Of a stretch of 45,395 nucleotides of DNA, positions 1-8,336 are shown in pieces. The stretch's first letter is position 1; each line of letters opens with the position of its first letter. The stretch lies in the NCBI GenBank assembly GCA_001805125.1, contig MHEF01000121.1:1841-47235 (forward strand), given 5' to 3'. This stretch comes from Nitrospirae bacterium RBG_13_39_12 (GTDB lineage: Bacteria; Nitrospirota; Thermodesulfovibrionia; Thermodesulfovibrionales; SM23-35). The notes under the pieces are model-generated. The model was not told the DNA's origin. It worked only from the letters and a program-made list of their open reading frames with translations, and ran no database searches. The translations under genes and the position numbers were made by a program.

Positions 1-310
1 TAAAGTCTTCAAAACCTTCCCAGGCATCCCCCATGGTATCGGAAAAGGAGAATGCGATGTTCAGTTTACCCTGGTGTACTCCTATCACATTAGCCGCACC
101 TCCCATGGGAACAGAAGAACCGGCCAGGTTAGGGCTCGCTTTCAGGACATCTTCGAGCATGGCATTGCCAAGTACTGCCCAGGTCCCACCCACAGGAGAC
201 GTTCCCCAACGAACATCGTACTTCTGAACTTGCCCGCTGGCATTCACAGATAACAGTGAAACCAAAGCCAATACAGATAAATAGACCAAAATCTCTCTTT
301 TCTTAAACAT
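1..310 (-). CDS. TAXI-family TRAP transporter solute-binding protein (partial, N-terminal part)
   Basis: This is the periplasmic ligand-binding subunit of a TRAP transporter, cut by the left edge of the window so that only about 103 residues are visible. The start is an ATG at 310, preceded by a strong AAGGAGG-type ribosome binding site. The first 26 residues (MFKKREILVYLSVLALVSLL and following) form a signal peptide. The mature protein then shows the TAXI-type beginning: RWGTSPVGGTWAVLGNAM, followed by a glycine-rich ligand-binding stretch (MGGAANVIGV) and LNIAFSFSDTMGDA. In this family the GGT..L.NA segment and the following A-I-x-x-S-D stretch line the ligand pocket. It lies 29 bases downstream of the fused permease, the usual TAXI partner, so the pair forms a complete sodium-driven uptake system. 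The ligand cannot be read from the sequence. Confidence 0.85.
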   Translation of the reverse strand, partial: MFKKREILVYLSVLALVSLLSVNASGQVQKYDVRWGTSPVGGTWAVLGNAMLEDVLKASPNLAGSSVPMGGAANVIGVHQGKLNIAFSFSDTMGDAWEGFEDF

Positions 311-339
311 TTTTAGTTCCTCCTTTCAAAGTTTTTATT

Positions 340-2232
340 TTAGGCTACTTCCACTTTTCCCATCATTCGACGCCGCCCAAGGAGCTGGTTGATAATTAAG
401 AAGGCGCTGCCAACTCCACCCACCAGATCGAGAATTCCAAGCGGAAAGATCAAACAGATGGCTGAAATGGCGGCAATCACCCGCTCATAGATCTTCAATG
501 TACGTAATAAGTAACCTTCACCGGCAACTGCAATACACCAGACACCCACGCAGGCTGTCAATCCGTTTCCGAGAATTTTCCAGAGGCTCCCCACCCATAG
601 AAGCGACTGATCATAGGCAAACATAAAGGGGACAATGAATGCCACCAACGACATCTTCGTAGCTAACCAGCCCGTTTTCCATCCATCGGCATCCGCAAGG
701 CTCGCCGCAGTGTAAGCCGCAGAAGCATCCGGCGGCGTAATAAGAGCAAGACAGGCATAGTAGAAGGCAAACAGGTGTGCCACATAAATAGGCAATCCCA
801 ATTTCACTAAAGCCGGGATCACAGTGGTTACCTGGAGAATATATGCCGGCGTAGTCGGTAACCCCAGACCTAAGACAAACGCAATCACCATCCCCAGAAA
901 CAAACCGGCCAGCAAATTCCCCCCTGTAATGCTCATAAAGGCACTGCCAAACCTCTGGCTTAAGCCGGTGAGATCAAGTGTGCCGCAGAGAATACCAGCC
1001 GTGGCAGTGGAAACACAGACGATGAGCATCCCTTTTGCGCCGTCCTCCAGGGCAGCAAAGACAGAGGGCACGCTCAACCGGGTCGTTTTACGAAACTGGC
1101 TGGCAATGATGGCCGTGACCGTGCCCATGGCACCCGAAAGCCTGGGGGTGTAACCCATTACGAGAAAATAAAGGAGGACAGCAATGGGGATAAGCATATG
1201 ACCATAGTCAAGCAGGATAACCTTGAAAGTAAACTCGGGTTTTAAGCCTTTGAGCTTTAAACGCCGAGCTTCGAGATCGACATAGCAAAAAAGACTTAAG
1301 TAATAAAGGATCGCCGGGAAAGCGGCATAAAAACAGATCTTGGCATAAGGGATACCGGTAAAGGCGGCCATGACAAAAGCGGCAGCACCCATCACCGGAG
1401 GCATGATCTGCCCCCCACAGGAAGCCACAGCCTCTACCGCCGCTGCAAAAATCGGAGGGTAACCTGCCTTTTTCATCATGGGGATGGTGATGCTTCCAAT
1501 CGTGGCCACGTTTGCCGTAGCGCTACCGGAAATCATCCCCATAAGTGAACTGGCCACGACAGCCACTTTTGCAGGTCCACCCACGTAGCGACCTGCCACA
1601 CTGGTAGCGATATTACTAATCAGGAAGGAACCGCCACTCCGCATCAGGACAGATCCAAAGATGATAAACAACGCAATTTCGGTTGCAGAAACTCCTAAGG
1701 GAATTCCAAAAATTCCACCGAGGGAGAGATAGTTAAATTCGACCACTGAAACCCAGCCCACAGGAGCGGAATGCAATATACCAGGGAGGTAGGGACCGAT
1801 AAGGGGGTAAATTAGAAAAGCAACCCCTACATAGACTAACGCCGGATTGACCACCCGCTTTGCCCCTTCCAACACCAATAGGATGAGCAGAGTTCCCAGT
1901 AAATAATCGTACCAGCCTAACGGGCTCACCAGGGGAAATCGCCCCACTGTAATCCATTCATAACGCGCAAATAGGTAGCCGATCACAACGACGGTGGCTG
2001 CAATAGAGATGACATCGAGCTTCCCAATGGCTCGCCCCTTAGCGGTTTTCCCTGTTGTATAGACCAGAAAGACCAGGATCAAACCCAACCCTAAGTGAAC
2101 CGACCGCTGCATCAGGGCGTCGAAAGTTCCAAAGAGGGCCGTGTAGATGTGAAAAACGGCCATCGCAACGCCCACCACCGCTCCCATCCGTTGACTCACC
2201 GAGCGATCAAACCAGAACTGTTTCCAGGACAT
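340..2232 (-). CDS. TRAP transporter fused permease (4TM + 12TM, DctQM type)
   Basis: This 630-residue, strongly hydrophobic protein is the membrane part of a TAXI-type TRAP transporter. In this subfamily the small DctQ-like and large DctM-like subunits are fused, and the length fits. The N-terminal 130 residues contain about four helices. The rest has the many-helix DctM fold, with conserved glycine/proline-rich pieces such as GSATANVATIGSITIPMMKK and GLGLPTTPAYILQ, which resemble the substrate and Na+ sites of TRAP large subunits. A further PPDASAAYTAASLADADGWKT piece near residues 500-520 is typical of the fused form. The ATG at 2232 lies one base after the stop of the molybdopterin subunit (TGAGATG), with AAGGAG upstream, so translation is coupled. 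It probably imports the substrate or a precursor for the enzymes encoded just upstream. Confidence 0.93.
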   Translation of the reverse strand: MSWKQFWFDRSVSQRMGAVVGVAMAVFHIYTALFGTFDALMQRSVHLGLGLILVFLVYTTGKTAKGRAIGKLDVISIAATVVVIGYLFARYEWITVGRFPLVSPLGWYDYLLGTLLILLVLEGAKRVVNPALVYVGVAFLIYPLIGPYLPGILHSAPVGWVSVVEFNYLSLGGIFGIPLGVSATEIALFIIFGSVLMRSGGSFLISNIATSVAGRYVGGPAKVAVVASSLMGMISGSATANVATIGSITIPMMKKAGYPPIFAAAVEAVASCGGQIMPPVMGAAAFVMAAFTGIPYAKICFYAAFPAILYYLSLFCYVDLEARRLKLKGLKPEFTFKVILLDYGHMLIPIAVLLYFLVMGYTPRLSGAMGTVTAIIASQFRKTTRLSVPSVFAALEDGAKGMLIVCVSTATAGILCGTLDLTGLSQRFGSAFMSITGGNLLAGLFLGMVIAFVLGLGLPTTPAYILQVTTVIPALVKLGLPIYVAHLFAFYYACLALITPPDASAAYTAASLADADGWKTGWLATKMSLVAFIVPFMFAYDQSLLWVGSLWKILGNGLTACVGVWCIAVAGEGYLLRTLKIYERVIAAISAICLIFPLGILDLVGGVGSAFLIINQLLGRRRMMGKVEVA

Positions 2233-2233
2233 C

Positions 2234-4489
2234 TCAATACTTCTCCTTTAAGAGCTTCCAAAGGCTTTCCGAAGTTACAGGAATTTCTTTCGCACGAACT
2301 CCTGCGGCTGTAGCAATCGCGTTTAGAATCGCAGGTGCGGTTGGAAGCAGTGCCGGCTCACCAACCCCCTTTGCTCCAAATGGACCTGTTGGTTCCTCAG
2401 TTTCTACAAGCAATGAAGTGACTTCAGGAAAATCTAAAGCCGTAGGGATGAAGTACTCACTGAAACGGGGATTCTGTATTACTCCGTCCTTCAATATCAC
2501 CTCCTCCATTAAGCCGTAGCCCAATCCCATTGAGACCCCTCCCTCTATCTGGCCTTCCACATTGATCGGGTTTCCTGCCTTTCCCACATCATGACAGGCT
2601 ACGATATCGAGGACTTCAACTTCTCCTGAGTCCATATCTACGGAAACTAATGCACCCTGGGTGGCAAAAGCGTAGGTTGCATAGGGATTTCCCTGCCCTG
2701 TCTTCATATCAAGGGAGGTTGTCTCAGGACTGAAAGTGCCCTCTCCCACTGGTGAAACCCCTTCTTTCTTCATTTTTTTGACTACTTCTACGATCGATAT
2801 CTTCTGATGAGGAGCCTCTTGAGGGTAGAAGAAGCCATGGTCAAGGACAAGGTCTTCTTTGGGAGCCCCGATCATCGAGGCCGCAGTTTCCTGGAGTAGG
2901 CTCCGAAGATTTTCGGCAGCCATCTGGACCGATCGACCAACGATATAGGTAACTCGGCTTGCTGTCGAGGTTCCCGAATCTGGACAAAGATCTGTGTCTC
3001 CAATCACCCATTTAATCTGTTCTACCTCGGAGTTCATTACCTCTGCCACAATCTGGGTCATCACGGTTGCAGAACCCTGTCCCACGTCTCCACAACCCAT
3101 ATAGAGCGTGAAATCTCCTGATTCGTTCGCTTCAATCCGAGAAAATCCGGGGTTCGGAAGTCCTGTTAAACCAATCCCGTAAAACATGGTCGCTATTCCC
3201 CACCCATATCGCTTGGAACCAAAAGAGATGGGCACGCCTCGCCTTGTTATCTCCTCCTTCACCCTCTCGATCGTTTCCTTATAGCCCACAGAGACATTGA
3301 GACTTTGACCCGTCGCAGTTAGCGATCCGGGCTTCATCCCGTTTTTCAAGCGGATCTCAAAGGGGTTCATTTTAAGAATTTCAGCAAGGATATCCATCTG
3401 GGATTCGTGGGCCACCACGACCTGAGGAACACCAAACCCCCGCATGGCTCCAGCAACTGGATTATTGGTATAGACCGCTCTTGCCCTCACATACACATTC
3501 GGGATTTCATAGGGGCCAGCGGCATGAACGAGACCCCGTACAAGAATCGAGGGACCATAAGAGGAATAGGCTCCTGTGTCTGCGATGATCTCCACTTTCG
3601 CGGCAAGGATTCGGCCATCCCTCGTGGCACCCGTGGTATAATGGATCAAAAAGGGATGACGCTTTGTGGAAGCAATGAAGGATTCCTCTCGATCATAAAC
3701 CATTTTGCATGGCCGCCCGGTCTTAAGGCTCGCGAGAGCCACGTAGTATCCAGGAGCCAGACACTGCTTATCACCAAAAGAACCGCCGATCGTCGTGAGG
3801 ATGACCCTCACTTTTTCGGGAGGAAGGCCGACAACCCCGGCCATCTCTTTGTGATCGAAATGGGCGTGTTTACTGGGCATCCAGACCGTGATCTTACCAT
3901 CTTCATATTTTGCAACACCCGCCTCTGGTTCGAGGTAGCCATGTTCAACCATCTGTGTACGATAAGTGTTCGTTATCACCACGTCCGCTTCTTTTATTGC
4001 CTGATCAGGATCTCCTCTCAAGAGCACCCTTTCGAGAAGGACATTTCCTGACTCGTGAATCTTTATGGCTTCGGGAATAAGCGCCTCCTCAGGTGAAAAA
4101 ATTCCGGGCAGGTCTTCATAATCAACCCGAATCAGAGAAGTAGCCTCTTCAGCTACTTTCTCGGTTTCTGCCGCAACCATCGCCACCGGGTCCCCAATAT
4201 AACGAACCTTGTCATCACATAGAACGGGCTGATCCTTATTTCTGGGACCCACTCGATTCGTTCCAGGAATATCCTTATGAGTAAACACTGCCACCACACC
4301 AGGATGGGTCTCTGCCTTTTCCGTATCAATCCTTAATATCCTGGCATGAGGTCGATCGCTCCGTAGAATCTTAAGGTGAACCATACCAGGAAAGAAAAGA
4401 TCTCCGGCATAGAGAGCCCTCCCGGCCAATTTATCAGGGGCATCCACCCTTAGAATGGACTGGCCAAAAGTCTGAAAGGGCTTAGCCAT
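2234..4489 (-). CDS. Xanthine dehydrogenase/CO dehydrogenase-family molybdopterin-binding subunit
   Basis: This is the large catalytic subunit of a molybdenum hydroxylase, 751 residues, close to the family norm of 750-800. It opens with the a/b-hammerhead domain (roughly residues 15-125). It contains the cofactor-binding GGSFGDK motif, an AMRGFGVPQV motif with the conserved arginine, and GCGDVGQGSATVMTQI. Near the C-terminus it has GPFGAKGVGEPALLPTAPAI, where the glutamate of GEP is the expected active-site base. The CO-dehydrogenase active loop VAYRCSFR was not seen, so a CO substrate is unlikely. The family hydroxylates aromatic and N-heterocyclic carbons or CoA thioesters using water. It overlaps the zinc-ribbon gene by a few bases and is directly followed by the TRAP permease. 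The iron-sulfur and FAD subunits are at 6102-6605 and 7372-8250. Cofactor type and substrate are inferred only to family level. Confidence 0.95.
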   Translation of the reverse strand: MAKPFQTFGQSILRVDAPDKLAGRALYAGDLFFPGMVHLKILRSDRPHARILRIDTEKAETHPGVVAVFTHKDIPGTNRVGPRNKDQPVLCDDKVRYIGDPVAMVAAETEKVAEEATSLIRVDYEDLPGIFSPEEALIPEAIKIHESGNVLLERVLLRGDPDQAIKEADVVITNTYRTQMVEHGYLEPEAGVAKYEDGKITVWMPSKHAHFDHKEMAGVVGLPPEKVRVILTTIGGSFGDKQCLAPGYYVALASLKTGRPCKMVYDREESFIASTKRHPFLIHYTTGATRDGRILAAKVEIIADTGAYSSYGPSILVRGLVHAAGPYEIPNVYVRARAVYTNNPVAGAMRGFGVPQVVVAHESQMDILAEILKMNPFEIRLKNGMKPGSLTATGQSLNVSVGYKETIERVKEEITRRGVPISFGSKRYGWGIATMFYGIGLTGLPNPGFSRIEANESGDFTLYMGCGDVGQGSATVMTQIVAEVMNSEVEQIKWVIGDTDLCPDSGTSTASRVTYIVGRSVQMAAENLRSLLQETAASMIGAPKEDLVLDHGFFYPQEAPHQKISIVEVVKKMKKEGVSPVGEGTFSPETTSLDMKTGQGNPYATYAFATQGALVSVDMDSGEVEVLDIVACHDVGKAGNPINVEGQIEGGVSMGLGYGLMEEVILKDGVIQNPRFSEYFIPTALDFPEVTSLLVETEEPTGPFGAKGVGEPALLPTAPAILNAIATAAGVRAKEIPVTSESLWKLLKEKY

Positions 4490-4712
4490 CTTTCTCCTCT
4501 TGGGGTTCGTAGATCATCTCGGGTCTGATCCCGCCTTTGATCTGGGCCACGGCTGAGGTCCCACTTCCTCCCATATAGATTCCCGGGCTCTCTTTCTTGT
4601 AAAAATAATGGCCGCAGTAAGGGCAATGGAGTCTCACTTCCAGCTCAAAGAGGATGAGATCACAATAGTAAACCTTTTTACAATCCGGACAAGTGACATT
4701 AAAGATATCCAT
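4482..4712 (-). CDS. Small zinc-ribbon protein
   Basis: A 76-residue protein with two CxxC knuckles: TCPDC near residue 10 and HCPYCGHYFYKK near residue 33, the pattern of a rubredoxin-like zinc ribbon. Two starts are possible. A GTG at 4718 makes a GTGA overlap with the UbiD stop, and an ATG at 4712 sits five bases after GAGG. The ATG is preferred because of the ribosome binding site. The gene lies between a UbiD-family decarboxylase and a molybdenum hydroxylase subunit and overlaps the latter by eight bases. Its conserved place suggests a small accessory or scaffold for one of the two enzymes; small Zn-ribbon subunits accompany several UbiD-type (de)carboxylases. The function is not established from sequence. 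Confidence 0.75.
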   Translation of the reverse strand: MDIFNVTCPDCKKVYYCDLILFELEVRLHCPYCGHYFYKKESPGIYMGGSGTSAVAQIKGGIRPEMIYEPQEEKDG

Positions 4713-4714
4713 CT

Positions 4715-6109
4715 TCACCTCTGCTTGATATAATCTTCGAGTCTTATTTTTTCTAAAACGTCTCGCGGAACTTCCCCGCGCTTTGGAAAAGGCCGATCAA
4801 TAGGTTTTGTGGCATCGATGATCATTCCATCCGACCGGATTTCGTGACGGAGAGAAGGGTCAAGGACATGACCCTGAAGTCCTTTTAGAATGACGACGTT
4901 CTCACTCGCCTGAACCCTCGTGGCCACTGCCCACATCACCTCCTGGAGGTTGGCCGGGTTGATATCATCATCCACAACGATCACATGTTTCAGAAAATTG
5001 GAAGCAGCGAGGGCTGCCATGGCCGCCCTTAAAGGTTGCCCCTCCATGGTCTTTTTTAGACTGATGATCAGATTGAAAGGGCCTCCAGAACCGATCCAAC
5101 AGGTCTCTTTCACCGAAGGAACAGCCTTTTTCACCTCACCATAAATCGAAGCCTCGATCGGGAGATGGGCGTTGAGATGCTCTGTCTTGCAAGGAAAGAT
5201 GTCGATTAAAATGGCATCCTGCCGATAGGTGATGGCCTTCGCCTCAAAAAGACAGGCAAGCCTCTGAGAACCACTATAACCTGTGAATTCCCCGAACGGA
5301 CCCTCCACCACCCTCCTCCCAACATGAATCTCACCCTCAATCACCATCTCCGAGTCCGCAGGAACCAGAAGGTCCTCTCCATAAAACTCCGAGGGAACGA
5401 TCCGCAAAGGCTCCCCTAACACCCCTCCGGCTGCATCATACTCATCCTGATCAAGAGGGGTAAGCAATGCACCCGTAATGTGAAATGCAGGATGATGCCC
5501 CAAGACCACACCCATAGGAATATTTTTACCCTCCGACTCCGCCCTCGAAAAATAAGACCAGAGATGACGAGGAGACATATAGATCCCAAGATGTCTTGCG
5601 TCGAGGTACATCATCCGATTCCAGGAAACATTGTAACGCTTCCCTCCCGGTTCTTTCGATACAATGATGGGCGTGAGGTAGGGACCTCCATCCATATCCA
5701 CATGGCGGACAATAGGAAGTTCCCTCAAATCCAAGGTTTCGTCCCTTTTCACAACCTGTTTCACCGGAGCCTCTTCTTTCGAAATCTGTAAAGGCTTAAT
5801 CGCCTTTGTCTGTCGCTCAAGCATCTTTTCGATGATCTCGATTCGTTTACCTTTCGGAATGTCTAAGGCAGCTCCGATCTTTGGAAGTGTCCCGAACGTA
5901 TTTATCAAAATCTTGAAAGGACTTAATTTCCCCTTGATATCTTTCACCCGTTCAAACAGAACTGCCTCAAACCTTCCCTGACATTCCATCTGATGAAGGA
6001 CCGCCGTCACCTCGAAGGCCAATGGGTCCACTTCTTTAGATACATAAACCAGTTCATCCGGAATTTCCTGTTCAATCTTCTTTAGCCAATACCTCAGATC
6101 TTTAACCAA
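4715..6109 (-). CDS. UbiD-family (prenyl-FMN-dependent) decarboxylase/carboxylase
   Basis: A 464-residue protein of the UbiD family, which reversibly decarboxylates aromatic, heteroaromatic or unsaturated acids with prenylated FMN. The N-terminus VKDLRYWLKKIEQE aligns with the usual KDLR..I..LE start of the family. The prFMN/metal region RYNVSWNRMMYLDARHLGIY, the segment GVVLGHHPAFHITGALL and the acidic catalytic loop EGPFGEFTGYSG are all visible, the last carrying a conserved glutamate. The start is TTG at 6109. It overlaps the stop of the 2Fe-2S subunit by eight bases, has GGGGAG upstream, and has no better start nearby. A separate UbiX-like prenyltransferase needed to make the cofactor is not in this window. 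Clustering with a molybdenum hydroxylase points to breakdown of an aromatic or heterocyclic carboxylate. The direction of the reaction and the substrate are unknown. Confidence 0.93.
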   Translation of the reverse strand: MVKDLRYWLKKIEQEIPDELVYVSKEVDPLAFEVTAVLHQMECQGRFEAVLFERVKDIKGKLSPFKILINTFGTLPKIGAALDIPKGKRIEIIEKMLERQTKAIKPLQISKEEAPVKQVVKRDETLDLRELPIVRHVDMDGGPYLTPIIVSKEPGGKRYNVSWNRMMYLDARHLGIYMSPRHLWSYFSRAESEGKNIPMGVVLGHHPAFHITGALLTPLDQDEYDAAGGVLGEPLRIVPSEFYGEDLLVPADSEMVIEGEIHVGRRVVEGPFGEFTGYSGSQRLACLFEAKAITYRQDAILIDIFPCKTEHLNAHLPIEASIYGEVKKAVPSVKETCWIGSGGPFNLIISLKKTMEGQPLRAAMAALAASNFLKHVIVVDDDINPANLQEVMWAVATRVQASENVVILKGLQGHVLDPSLRHEIRSDGMIIDATKPIDRPFPKRGEVPRDVLEKIRLEDYIKQR

Positions 6110-6605
6110 GTGACTCTCCCCTTTCCTTTCGCATCTTATCCGAAGCTAACCGAATGGCTCGAATGATCTTTATATAGCCTGTGCAGCGGCAGAGGTTTCC
6201 TGAAATGGCCTCCTTCACTTCCTCAATGAGGGGTTCAGGATTTTCATCGAGGAGGACTTTTGCCGAAAGCAACATTCCTGGCGTGCAATAACCGCATTGC
6301 ACAGCCCCCACTTCCCAGAAGGCCTGTTGAAGAGGGTGTAGTTTGTCTTTCTCTGCCAATCCCTCCACTGTCAAGATCTCTGCCCCATCTGCCTTCAAAG
6401 CAGGAATGAGGCAGGCGAGCACTGCCTTTCCATTCATAACAATGGTACACGCCCCGCATTCTCCCTCTCCGCATCCCTTCTTTGTTCCAGTGAGCCCCAA
6501 ATCTTCACGTAAAAGATTGAGGAGCATACGATCGGGTGAGACAGATAGGGTATATTCAAACCTGTTCACCCTTATTTTAATTGGTTTTTTACTTCCATCT
6601 TCCAT
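6102..6605 (-). CDS. Molybdenum hydroxylase 2Fe-2S subunit (CoxS/XdhC-like small subunit)
   Basis: A 167-residue electron-transfer subunit with the standard two-domain layout. The N-terminal plant-ferredoxin domain carries CGEGECGACTIVMNGKAVLAC, binding the distal cluster. The C-terminal helical domain carries QCGYCTPGMLL and NLCRCTGYIKI, binding the cluster near molybdenum. All eight cysteine positions are present, so the subunit should be functional. It passes electrons from the molybdopterin site to the FAD subunit. The ATG at 6605 has AAGGTGAT upstream. It is followed with overlap by the UbiD gene, and the subunit order FAD - (FmdE-like) - 2Fe-2S - UbiD - Zn ribbon - Mo is unusual because unrelated genes are interleaved. 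Confidence 0.96.
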   Translation of the reverse strand: MEDGSKKPIKIRVNRFEYTLSVSPDRMLLNLLREDLGLTGTKKGCGEGECGACTIVMNGKAVLACLIPALKADGAEILTVEGLAEKDKLHPLQQAFWEVGAVQCGYCTPGMLLSAKVLLDENPEPLIEEVKEAISGNLCRCTGYIKIIRAIRLASDKMRKERGESLG

Positions 6606-6639
6606 TTGATCACCTTGACCTGTATCAGCATTTTATGAC

Positions 6640-7287
6640 TTAACCCAGAATCTCTTCAAATATCTTTTTCCGATCCCATTTCAACCAAGTTTCTATGGAT
6701 ACTTTGTCAAATTCCTGAAAGTATTTCGGGGACTGGAATGTATATTTTTGGGAGTATTCTTTAACCACACTCCCTATCTCCTTCATGATCTCAGGTTTTA
6801 CTTTTAAAGTAACCTTTTTACCTTTATACATAAAGATCGCCACTGGTTGATTGAGAGGGGCTACCGTGATGGCTCCTCGACCCAAGCTCGCTCCTGTCGA
6901 TACCTGAATCCCATCGTTCAGACAGCTCAAGGGTTGGATATATCCGGAAAAGGAGATTACATCTAATTCATCAAAGGGCGCCTCTAAGATCTCCCTCGCT
7001 CTAACTCCCATCTTCGCCCCAACGATAGACAACATTCCCAGGTGCCGGTGAAGTTCATTGGTCAAGAGGCAGGCTTTCCACTCCTCCCTGCCATGCTGTT
7101 CAATTATTTTTTTTACATAGGGCTGCAGATCCCCTTTGAATAGCGCAGGATCGGTTGGAAATTCTTTCAAACAAACCGTTTCGCGTGGGCTCAGACCATG
7201 TTCAACGTCGGCGCTTAAAAATCGAAGTAAACAGAAGGTTAATCCTACACATAAAATGAATACTACCGCAAATCTTTTTCGTAACAT
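6640..7287 (-). CDS. FmdE-domain-like protein with N-terminal signal/anchor
   Basis: A 215-residue protein. The start was set at the ATG at 7287 because AAGGAGG lies just upstream and the sequence then begins with a clear signal or anchor segment (MLRKRFAVVFILCVGLTFCL). The central part, LHRHLGMLSIVGAKMGVRAR then EILEAPFDELDVISFSGYIQ, followed by CLNDGIQVSTGASLGRGAITV, resembles the FmdE fold found beside formylmethanofuran dehydrogenases and in other molybdenum/tungsten gene clusters: an HGHLCPG-like histidine motif, a single cysteine and a TG..LG(K/R)G loop. The usual C-terminal zinc-finger cysteines are absent. An exported FmdE-like protein inside a molybdenum hydroxylase operon could handle metal or substrate outside the cytoplasm, but that is inference. 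The family call is moderately sure; the role is unknown. Confidence 0.6.
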   Translation of the reverse strand: MLRKRFAVVFILCVGLTFCLLRFLSADVEHGLSPRETVCLKEFPTDPALFKGDLQPYVKKIIEQHGREEWKACLLTNELHRHLGMLSIVGAKMGVRAREILEAPFDELDVISFSGYIQPLSCLNDGIQVSTGASLGRGAITVAPLNQPVAIFMYKGKKVTLKVKPEIMKEIGSVVKEYSQKYTFQSPKYFQEFDKVSIETWLKWDRKKIFEEILG

Positions 7288-7371
7288 ATTTTCCTCCTTT
7301 TTTGTGACATCGCATAGGCTGGATGTCCGGTTATTTTGATTTCCCGCTTCAAAACCCAATAAAAATAAAGG

Positions 7372-8250
7372 TCACTTCTTTCCCTTTGCTTCCTCCAATA
7401 CCTTTTCGATGGTGCGTATTAAATTGACCCTTACCATCTCCTTTCTATAGAAGGCGCTTCCACGAAGGCTATCTCTTGGGCTGGCTTCCTCCGAAGCAAT
7501 CCGGCAAGCTTCGAGAAGGCTCTCAGGAGAAACCTCATTCGCTTCCAGATAGGTCTCTGAGTTTTTTGGCCGGAAGGGTTTCTTTGCAACAGGTCCAATG
7601 GCTATTCTTGCCTTTTCAATTCGCTTCTTCGAAGGGTTAAAGACAATGGCAACTGCTCCATTCAAAATAGGGAGGGCAAGGGTTTTTCGCCTTGCCATCC
7701 GGAAGAAACCTGTCGCACCATATTCTCCTAATTTCCGAAACCTTACTTCCTTCACCACCTCCTTTCTCGCATCAACGGCTGAAATGCCTACTCCTTGATA
7801 AGCCTCCTCCAAGGCGATCCAACGCTCTCCACTCTTTGAGACCACTTTTATCTCTGCCTCAAGAACCATCAATGGAATTGCACCATCACCTGCAGGTTGG
7901 GCACTGATCACATTTCCAACCAATGTCGCCATATTCCGGATCTGGGGAGAACCCACATGGCCACAACCTTTTGCGAGGGCTTCTGCTTCTCTTCGGATGA
8001 GAGCACTTCGGGCCACCTCGGCATGGGTTACTCCGGCTCCTATCCGAATCCAACCGTCCTCCTCCTGGATCTGTTTTAACTCATCTATCCCGGTGATATC
8101 GACAAGAAGATCGACCCTATGCTCACCCCGTTTCAGTTGCAGGATGAGGTCTGTCCCACCAGCGATCACGCGGCCCTTCCCCTCAGCCCCCTCTAAAAGT
8201 ATCAGAGCCTCAGAAAGATCTTTCGGTTTTTTGTAAGCAATCCATTCCAT
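7372..8250 (-). CDS. Molybdenum hydroxylase FAD-binding subunit (CoxM-like)
   Basis: A 292-residue FAD subunit of the xanthine dehydrogenase family. The first FAD motif appears as VIAGGTDLILQLKRG, and the second as NMATLVGNVISAQPAGDGA, matching the family pattern of (T/A)xxGN....SPAGD. A C-terminal CO-dehydrogenase flavoprotein domain follows. The start was placed at the ATG at 8250, where MEWIAYKKPKDLSEALILL matches the usual beginning of the family. An upstream in-frame start at 8322 would add 24 residues with no homology. No 4Fe-4S insertion, as found in 4-hydroxybenzoyl-CoA reductase, is evident. It follows livF by 86 bases in the same direction, linking transport and catabolism in one transcript. 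Confidence 0.93.
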   Translation of the reverse strand: MEWIAYKKPKDLSEALILLEGAEGKGRVIAGGTDLILQLKRGEHRVDLLVDITGIDELKQIQEEDGWIRIGAGVTHAEVARSALIRREAEALAKGCGHVGSPQIRNMATLVGNVISAQPAGDGAIPLMVLEAEIKVVSKSGERWIALEEAYQGVGISAVDARKEVVKEVRFRKLGEYGATGFFRMARRKTLALPILNGAVAIVFNPSKKRIEKARIAIGPVAKKPFRPKNSETYLEANEVSPESLLEACRIASEEASPRDSLRGSAFYRKEMVRVNLIRTIEKVLEEAKGKK

Positions 8251-8336
8251 AACTGGGAATATACTTTCCAATTTCTGAGGTAACCGGACTAATACAAACG
8301 CATTATATCTTTTGTAGGGCAACCCTTAAGGGTGGC

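Noticed and set aside
3407..4051. A 214-codon open frame on the plus strand opposite the molybdopterin subunit gene
   Set aside because: It has no start context or recognisable domain and lies wholly antisense to a well supported 751-residue protein; it is a shadow of codon bias.
2234..4489. Aerobic carbon monoxide dehydrogenase (coxL)
   Set aside because: The active-loop VAYRCSFR of CoxL is not present, and the neighbours (UbiD, FmdE-like, TAXI transporter) do not fit CO oxidation.
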